A stretch of 64,000 nucleotides of DNA from positions 868,001 through 932,000 of the forward strand of contig CP019154.1 in NCBI GenBank assembly GCA_002844335.1. The letters are read 5' to 3'. The notes under the pieces were generated by a model. That model did not search any database and was not told where the DNA came from. It saw only the letters and a list, made by a program, of their open reading frames with translations. Source of the DNA: Haloarcula taiwanensis. GTDB taxonomy: Archaea; Halobacteriota; Halobacteria; Halobacteriales; Haloarculaceae. The position numbers and the translations under genes were made by a program. How positions within the stretch are numbered: position 1 is the first letter of the stretch; every line of letters starts with the position of its first letter. This document shows positions 58,906-64,000 of the stretch, piece by piece.

Positions 58906-59172
58906 GTGAACCCATACGCCTTCCTCGGAGCCGTGATTGTGTCCGAACTGCTCGGGACAACGTCGCTGAAACTCTCAGAAGGGTTCCCACGTCCCGTTCC
59001 CCGTCTCGGCGTCGTCTACGGCACCTGGGCCGCGCTGGGAATCGTCGGTGTCGTGGCGATCGGGACTGTCGTGTTCGACCGGCCTATCGACCTCCCCGGT
59101 GCCGTCGGGATATTGCGCATCATCATCGGCGTGTACTGTGTCACCGTCCTCTCGGAGACGTCTGCGCACTGA
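58906..59172 (+). pseudogene. SMR-family multidrug transporter lacking transmembrane helix 2
   Basis: 88 residues from GTG 58906, against about 110 for EmrE. TM1 starts MNPYAFLGAVIVSE with E14 in the exact EmrE position, and continues LLGTTSLKLSEGFPRP. After 'PRLGVV' it jumps to 'YGTWAALGIVGVV' (TM3, with the EmrE W63 equivalent) and TM4 'LPGAVGILRIIIGVYCVTVL'. About 22 residues, the whole of TM2, are missing in frame. The junction near 59007-59016 is at a GGCGTCGTC that could have served as one repeat of a slipped deletion. With three helices the dimer topology is unlikely to work, so I class it as probably inactive. Confidence 0.65.
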
Positions 59173-59250
59173 GCGGGAACCGGCCACAACACGCCCAGCG
59201 TCGTGAGTCTGCCCGTGCCGAACAGCTGTGCGTCCGGCTTGGCGACCGGC

Positions 59251-59256
59251 TATATG
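59251..59256 (+). promoter_or_regulatory. TATA box of the HAD dehalogenase gene
   Basis: TATATG, 25-30 bases upstream of ATG 59281. Confidence 0.65.
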
Positions 59257-59280
59257 AGGCACCCGGTTCTACGGGGGCCT

Positions 59281-59961
59281 ATGTCGTTCGACCCGGACCG
59301 CGTAACGACGATTACGTTCGACTCGTACAGCACCATCGTCGACGTTGAGGCGGCTCAGAAAGCCCTCGCCGACCGGGTAGATGACCCCAAACCGGTATCC
59401 CGGCTCTGGCGCTCTCGTTCACTGGCGTACACGTTCCTCGCTAACCAGATCGACGCCTACAAGCCGTTCTACGAGATGAACCGCGACGCGCTCCAGTACG
59501 CCCTCGATGTCCACGGCGTCGACATCACTACCGAGGAGCGCGACGAGATTCTCGCCGTCTACCACGAACTCGACGTGTTCGACGACGTTCGTGACGGCAT
59601 GAACAAACTCTACGACGCCGGCTACGACCTCTATGTCGTCTCGAACGGGAACCCCGAGATGCTCGACTCCATGGTTGATTTCGCCGGTATCGGCGGCCTG
59701 CTCGAAGACACTGTCAGTGCCGACGAGATCCAGACGTTCAAGCCGGCGGCGGAACTGTACCGTCACGCATCGGACCGGACGTCGACTGAGATCGAGGAAA
59801 TCGCCCACGTCACTGCAGGGTATTTCGACGTGTACGGGGCGATGCACGCCGGGATGCAGGGCGTCTGGGTCAATCGCGATGACGGCCCCTGGGACTCGTT
59901 CGCCGGCGAGCCGGATCTCACTATCGCGTCGTTCCACGACCTTCACGATGAGCTGATGTGA
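59281..59961 (+). CDS. Haloacid dehalogenase type II (HAD family)
   Basis: 226 residues. Nucleophile motif 'ITFDSYSTIVDVEAA' (D-x-Y-x-T, as in L-2-haloacid dehalogenases rather than D-x-D phosphatases), motif II 'YVVSNGNPEML', motif III Lys in 'IQTFKPAAELYRHA', and 'VTAGYFDVYGAMHAGMQGVWVNR' (D-x2-G-A). Helical cap domain between residues 15 and 90. Hydrolyses 2-halo acids or similar; the physiological substrate is unknown. ATG 59281 behind a clear TATA box. Confidence 0.88.
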   Translation: MSFDPDRVTTITFDSYSTIVDVEAAQKALADRVDDPKPVSRLWRSRSLAYTFLANQIDAYKPFYEMNRDALQYALDVHGVDITTEERDEILAVYHELDVFDDVRDGMNKLYDAGYDLYVVSNGNPEMLDSMVDFAGIGGLLEDTVSADEIQTFKPAAELYRHASDRTSTEIEEIAHVTAGYFDVYGAMHAGMQGVWVNRDDGPWDSFAGEPDLTIASFHDLHDELM

Positions 59962-60055
59962 AGCGTCGAAAAGGCATGTCGCGGTTCTGGTTCCGCGGAT
60001 AGTCAGGGGAGTCAGGAGATGGCGTCGCAGGAGTCTCAGAAAAAATACCGGCTAC

Positions 60056-62293
60056 TCAGAACAGCCGCTCAAGCAGGCCGCGGTCGCGGCGTTTCTCCGC
60101 CAGCAGGACGGAACACTCCACGTCGTCGACAACGTCCAGCACGAGCGACTTGGAGACGAGCCGGCGAAGTAGACCCTCCTCGGTCGCGCCGATGAGGAGC
60201 AGCGTCGAATCGGTGGCAGCGTTCCGGATCGCGGTCTCGACATCGCCGGATTTGACGAGGCGCTCCGCGTCTTCAAGCCCCTGCTCGGCCGCCCATTCCC
60301 GCAAGAATTGCTTGCCTGCCTCGCGGTCGTCGTCGACGTTAAGCAGCGTCACGTCGGAACCATATTCGGACTGTAACAGTTTCGCGATGGCGGCCGACAG
60401 CTCGGAGTCCGGCCCACCGGCTGTCGGAAGCAGGATACGCGAGGGGTCGAACCCGCGGTCACGGAGCACGAGGAAGTCACAGGGAACTGTCTCTGTGAGT
60501 TCGTCCATGGCAGACTCCGCCCGCCCGGGCGAGCCGTGCGCGTCTGGCCCCCATCCCATCACGACGAGGTCCGCCGTCTGCGTGCGGGCGGCGTCGAAGA
60601 TAGCCTCGTAGGACTTGTGCGAGAGGACGGTGTGTGTTTCGACATCGACGCCGAACGTCTCGGCGTCCTCGCGAGCTTTATCGAGCAGTTGCTGTGAGCT
60701 CTTGTCGATCTCATCGGATCGGTCGGCGGCAGCCGAAAGCGCCGTCTGGTCGGGGACGGTGACGATGTGGGTCGCGATTACGGTTCCGCCGCGCTGTTTG
60801 GCGATGGCGCTGGCGAGCGTAATGAGGTCCTGTTCGTGTGCAGGATTGGCTAGTGGGACCATCACGCGGTACTGCCCGCCATCGGGCTGGACGCCGGCGG
60901 CCGCGCTGACGGCCGCGTCCGGCATTTCGTCGGACCGCGAGATGATGTGTTTCGACAGGATGCCCTGTTTTTCGGTGCGCGACCGAGCGTAGAACCCGTA
61001 CCACAGTATCGCTGCGGCGGCGATGCCAAAGGAGAGCAACAGGGCGTCGCTGGCAACGAACACCAGTAGGGCAAAGGAGAGCACGACTCCCAGAATCGGC
61101 AGTAGAGGATACAACGGCACCACGAAATCCGGTGCGTACTCCTCCGGATTCACGTACCGCATGACGATGAGTGCGACGTTGAGTAATCCGTAGATGATGA
61201 GATGCAGGCCCGACGCAGCGCCCGAGAGCAGCGTCAGGTCCCCGATGATGATAAACAGGAGAATCAGGCCGCCGGTAATGCCGATTGCTCTGTACGGCGT
61301 CCCGTAGCGGGGATGTATCTCGTTGAGGGCCGGCGTGACGATCCGGTCACGGCCCATCGCGAAATTGATGCGTGACGACGCGAGGATGGAGGCGTTCGCG
61401 CTGGACGCTGTAGCGAGCAAGCCGCCGAACAGGAGCGCACCCCCCATTACAGCCCCCTGAATGTAGCTCCCGACCTCGACGACGGCGATCGGGTTCTCGG
61501 CGTCGGAGCTGATGATGTCCGCGATGAACCCCTGCGGAACGGCCGCGCTCATTATCACGAGGACGAGCGCGTAGATGACAGTCACGATGACGACGCTGCC
61601 GATAACTGCACGCGGAAGGTTCTTTCCGGGGTCTTTGATCTCTTCGGCCACGCTCGTAATCTGGACGAAGCCGAGATAGGAGACGAAGATGAGTCCCGTC
61701 GTCTCCAGAGTCGTAACCACGTCAGTAGCGGCCGGCAGGTTCGACGGCTCTGCCCGGAGCGTTCCGAGGAGTGTGAACACGGAGAGAATGGCGATAAGCA
61801 GGACGACGATGATGTTCTGCAGTCGCCCGGTTTCCTTCGCGCCGACGTAGTTGATGAGGACGAAGAAGGCCCCGCCGACGAGTGCGATAAGTTTCACGAC
61901 GGTGAGCGATATCGGACCGACGCCGACGCTGCCGGAGAGACCGAAGATGCGGGCGATGTACCGGCCAAACCCGACCATGTAGAACGCGCTCGCGAAGGCC
62001 AGACCGAGCCAGTTGGCCCAGCCGGCGACCGAGCCAAACATCGGCCCGAGCGCGTGGTTGACGTAGTAATAGGCCCCGCCCGAACGCGGCATCGCTGTGC
62101 CGAGTTCGCTAGCCGACAACGCCGTGAACATGGCGATAACGCCGCCCAGAATGAACGCCACGGACGCCAGCGACCCGGCCTTGAGGATGGCCTCGCCCGG
62201 GAGGACGAAGATCCCCGCGCCGATCATCGTCCCGACGCCGATAGTCAGCGCCGCCAGCGGTCCGAGGTCCTTGGCAAGGTCTTCCTCGCTCAT
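60056..62293 (-). CDS. APC amino acid permease fused to two UspA domains
   Basis: 745 residues. Residues 10-420 are a 12-helix APC transporter: 'LGPLAALTIGVGTMIGAGIFVLPG' (TM1 G-x-G-x-M-I-G-A-G-I-F), 'SELGTAMPRSGGAYYYVNHALGP', 'INYVGAKETGRLQNI', 'SRINFAMGRDRIVTPALNEIHPRYGTP'. Residues 445-605 and 615-745 are two universal-stress-protein folds ('YRVMVPLANPAHEQDLITLASAIAKQRGG', 'DLVVMGWGPDAHGS'; 'RILLPTAGGPDSELSAAIAKLL', 'TLLLIGATEEGLLRRLVSKSL'). The Usp part may bind a nucleotide and gate transport. Four-base overlap with the next UspA gene shows coupling. Confidence 0.92.
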   Translation of the reverse strand: MSEEDLAKDLGPLAALTIGVGTMIGAGIFVLPGEAILKAGSLASVAFILGGVIAMFTALSASELGTAMPRSGGAYYYVNHALGPMFGSVAGWANWLGLAFASAFYMVGFGRYIARIFGLSGSVGVGPISLTVVKLIALVGGAFFVLINYVGAKETGRLQNIIVVLLIAILSVFTLLGTLRAEPSNLPAATDVVTTLETTGLIFVSYLGFVQITSVAEEIKDPGKNLPRAVIGSVVIVTVIYALVLVIMSAAVPQGFIADIISSDAENPIAVVEVGSYIQGAVMGGALLFGGLLATASSANASILASSRINFAMGRDRIVTPALNEIHPRYGTPYRAIGITGGLILLFIIIGDLTLLSGAASGLHLIIYGLLNVALIVMRYVNPEEYAPDFVVPLYPLLPILGVVLSFALLVFVASDALLLSFGIAAAAILWYGFYARSRTEKQGILSKHIISRSDEMPDAAVSAAAGVQPDGGQYRVMVPLANPAHEQDLITLASAIAKQRGGTVIATHIVTVPDQTALSAAADRSDEIDKSSQQLLDKAREDAETFGVDVETHTVLSHKSYEAIFDAARTQTADLVVMGWGPDAHGSPGRAESAMDELTETVPCDFLVLRDRGFDPSRILLPTAGGPDSELSAAIAKLLQSEYGSDVTLLNVDDDREAGKQFLREWAAEQGLEDAERLVKSGDVETAIRNAATDSTLLLIGATEEGLLRRLVSKSLVLDVVDDVECSVLLAEKRRDRGLLERLF

Positions 62294-62721
62294 GTTCCAT
62301 CCTCTCGGGGGAGTGCAATGACGGGCCGGTCCGAATTTGTCACCAGTTTCAGGGAGACGTCACCGGAGAGAAACTGCATGAGTCGGTTCCCGCCACGGGA
62401 CCGATAGGCAATAGCGCTGGCGTCCACTTCTGCAGCGGCCTCGAATATCGTCTCCGCGACATCTCGGCCGTACGCGGTGTGTTCGCTGGCGTCAGGGAAC
62501 ACTGTCCGGACGGCAGCGTACGCCTCTGTGGCCAGTTCTTCAGACTGTTCGACCGGCGTCTTGTCCGGAACGCCACCGCCCTTTTCGACGACATGCAAGG
62601 CGGTCACGCTGCTCGGTTCGTACGGTTCGAGCGCCTTCGCCGTCGCCAGCGCGTCATCCTCGTCAGTGACGGGAAGAAGTACGTGGCCGAGGAGACCCTC
62701 GTCCGTGGGCTCACTGGTCAT
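62290..62721 (-). CDS. Universal stress protein
   Basis: 143 residues. UspA fold: 'HVLLPVTDEDDALATAKALEPYEPSSVTALHVVEKGGG', 'YGRDVAETIFEAAAEVDASAIAYRSRGGNRLMQFLSGDVSLKLVTNSDRPVIALP'. ATP-binding motif G-x2-G-x9-G-(S/T) is only partly kept (R-S-R-G-G-N-R). First gene of the operon, followed by the APC-UspA fusion with ATGA overlap; may be a separate nucleotide-sensing partner of the transporter. Confidence 0.85.
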   Translation of the reverse strand: MTSEPTDEGLLGHVLLPVTDEDDALATAKALEPYEPSSVTALHVVEKGGGVPDKTPVEQSEELATEAYAAVRTVFPDASEHTAYGRDVAETIFEAAAEVDASAIAYRSRGGNRLMQFLSGDVSLKLVTNSDRPVIALPREDGT

Positions 62722-62822
62722 AGTGGTGGGAGAACCTACTCGCTGTTAAGCGTGTGTATCCGCTTTCTCGCATACGAATAAATAATAAGAGATGCTGACT
62801 ATCAGGCTGACAACTCGGCCTG

Positions 62823-63476
62823 TTACCCGCGCATGAGATTCAACACTTCGTCGACGACATCAGTTTCGACGGCGAGAATATACTGCTCGTCAGGCTCCAG
62901 CACCGTCTCAGCGCCTGCGAGTTCCGTTCGGTCGGCCGTCGAAATCAGGAGACTGCCAGCCGGAAGCGCGATCTCGTCGAGACGACGCCCTGCAACGGGG
63001 GCCGACGGAGCAACACTCACCTCGATGATATCGAGGTCAGCGGTTGGGTAGACGAGCGTTCGGATATCCTCACCGGTCAGTATATCGGCCGCGTAGTCTC
63101 CACCGAGATATTCGGGAAGTAGCGTTGCGTCGACGACTTCACCGTACTCCTGGTCCGTCTCCGTCTCTGCTCTCGCGATGGTCCGAATCGAGGGTGCGTA
63201 CTGCTGTGCCTCCATACAGATGGCGAGATTCGTGCCCGGTTCGTCAGTGAGTGCGGCGATAGCGTCAGCCTCCGACAGGTCTGCCTGTTCCAAAATTGAC
63301 GGTCGCGTGGCGTCCCCGTGGATAACTGGGCCGATATACGCATCCGATAGCGCCTCGACGCGTTCCGCATCGGACTCGATCAGTAGGACGTCGTGCCCCT
63401 GTTCAACGAGGTTTTCGGCGGTTTGTTTCCCGACGCGGCCGCCGCCGGCGATGACGAATCGCTTTGTCCGGGCCAT
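62823..63476 (-). CDS. trkA: TrkA-like K+ uptake regulatory (RCK) protein
   Basis: 217 residues. RCK-N Rossmann: 'RFVIAGGGRVGKQTAENLVEQGHDVLLIESDAERVEAL' (G-G-G-R-V-G, acidic residue for NAD ribose) and 'VIHGDATRPSILEQADLSEADAIAALTDE'. RCK-C from about residue 150: 'IEVSVAPSAPVAGRRLDEIALPAGSLLISTADR'. Usual half-length TrkA. No TrkH/KtrB membrane subunit is adjacent; neighbours are APC transporters on both sides, so it may regulate one of them. Confidence 0.88.
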   Translation of the reverse strand: MARTKRFVIAGGGRVGKQTAENLVEQGHDVLLIESDAERVEALSDAYIGPVIHGDATRPSILEQADLSEADAIAALTDEPGTNLAICMEAQQYAPSIRTIARAETETDQEYGEVVDATLLPEYLGGDYAADILTGEDIRTLVYPTADLDIIEVSVAPSAPVAGRRLDEIALPAGSLLISTADRTELAGAETVLEPDEQYILAVETDVVDEVLNLMRG

Positions 63477-63688
63477 TGTTGTACTGTTATCGATGTGTTA
63501 TCTTCAATGCCCCGCCAGTTCTAACCGAGCGGGAACGCAACTGGCTGAATCGGCGGTCACGCGGCAGAAGGCTTAATGAAATCCCATCACAGTTCTTACA
63601 ATAGGAGAACTCCCCCCGGTACTCAAATGGACCGAGCGAAGCACATACAGCGTACGATGGACAGCGCGCCAGTTACAACCAGAACGCA
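63477..63688. promoter_or_regulatory. Divergent promoter region between trkA and the right-edge permease
   Basis: 212 bases, no gene. Contains AT-rich words near 63481-63500 and 63590-63610 for the two directions; no long palindrome seen. Confidence 0.35.
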
Positions 63689-64000
63689 ATGAGCAAGAGC
63701 CAGACGCGGTCGCCCGAGGCTGAACTCGGACTCCTCGACGCGACGATGATCGGGATGGGTGCGATGATTGGGGCCGGTATTTTCGTGTTAACGGGACTGG
63801 CCGCCGAAATCGCTGGCCCAGCCGCGATTCTCGTCTTCGCACTGAACGGCGTCGTGACGGCGTTCACAGGACTTTCGTACGCGGAACTCGCCGCTTCGAT
63901 TCCAAAGAGCGGCGGTGGATACGCGTTCGTGCGGGAGATATTCGACGACTTCGCCTCGTTCATCATGGGCTGGATGCTCTGGTTCGCCTACATGATTGCG
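63689..64000 (+). CDS. APC amino acid permease, N-terminal part
   Basis: Runs off the right edge; 104 codons are visible. MSKSQTRSPEAELGLLDATM, then TM1 'IGMGAMIGAGIFVLTG', 'AAILVFALNGVVTAFTGLSYAELAASIPKSGGGYAFVREIF' and 'SFIMGWMLWFAYMIA'. Same family as the fusion at 60056 but less similar than expected of a recent duplicate. A C-terminal Usp extension cannot be judged. Divergent from trkA. Confidence 0.88.
   Translation, partial: MSKSQTRSPEAELGLLDATMIGMGAMIGAGIFVLTGLAAEIAGPAAILVFALNGVVTAFTGLSYAELAASIPKSGGGYAFVREIFDDFASFIMGWMLWFAYMIA

Overview
The window is one continuous piece of a haloarchaeal chromosome, most like Haloarcula. DNA is GC-rich, proteins are strongly acidic, many genes start close behind a TATA box centred about 27 bases upstream (leaderless transcription), and many products are haloarchaeal types: HemAT, FolCP fusion, PurN-AICAR transformylase fusion, TFS, archaeal NAC, MptE, HTH_10 (Bat-type) regulator, DUF5789. 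Genus is inferred from overall gene content; I ran no search.

Layout. 0-7.5 kb: partial DUF2339 membrane protein, GT4 glycosyltransferase, NhaC-family antiporter, XPB-like helicase, methyltransferase, HemAT oxygen sensor. 7.6-19.9 kb: FolCP, two membrane proteins, formate/nitrite-type channel, PurN-AICAR transformylase fusion, zinc alcohol dehydrogenase, PurB, MFS transporter, phosphoribosyltransferase. 19.9-29.5 kb: succinylase-branch lysine genes dapA-dapB-dapD-lysA-dapE, all on the minus strand. This run is interrupted by a plus-strand secreted GH97 alpha-glucosidase, a 43-residue zinc-finger gene and a frameshifted membrane-protein gene. 29.5-39.1 kb: small and housekeeping genes (NYN, PUA, NAC, TrmI, TFS, AEC transporter, several small haloarchaeal proteins). 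39.2-43.5 kb: creatininase family and two tandem GH13 alpha-glucosidases. 43.5-53 kb: M24 peptidase-like protein, nucleoside hydrolase, ornithine cyclodeaminase family, NhaC antiporter with a small partner, IclR and HTH_10 regulators, and the dgcN-dgcA pair for D-glutamate use. 53-64 kb: beta-helix protein, lipoprotein, OtsA, a candidate structured RNA before mptE, LLM oxidoreductase, an SMR transporter lacking TM2, HAD dehalogenase, APC-UspA fusion, UspA, TrkA-like protein and the start of a second APC transporter.

Genes that work together: MptE makes the pterin pyrophosphate used by the DHPS half of FolCP, whose FolC half adds glutamate. The resulting folates serve both formyl-transfer steps of the PurN fusion, and PurB supplies AICAR. 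GH97 and the two GH13 enzymes make an outside-then-inside route for alpha-glucans. DgcN and DgcA convert D-Glu through N-acetyl-D-Glu to N-acetyl-L-Glu.

Most notable: the GH97 gene splitting the lysine cluster with a perfect palindrome over its transcription start; absence of dapF from that cluster; a membrane-protein gene disabled by three one-base deletions in short runs; an SMR transporter that lost exactly one transmembrane helix; and a TATA-preceded 14-bp hairpin upstream of mptE. No rRNA, tRNA, CRISPR array or transposase was seen.
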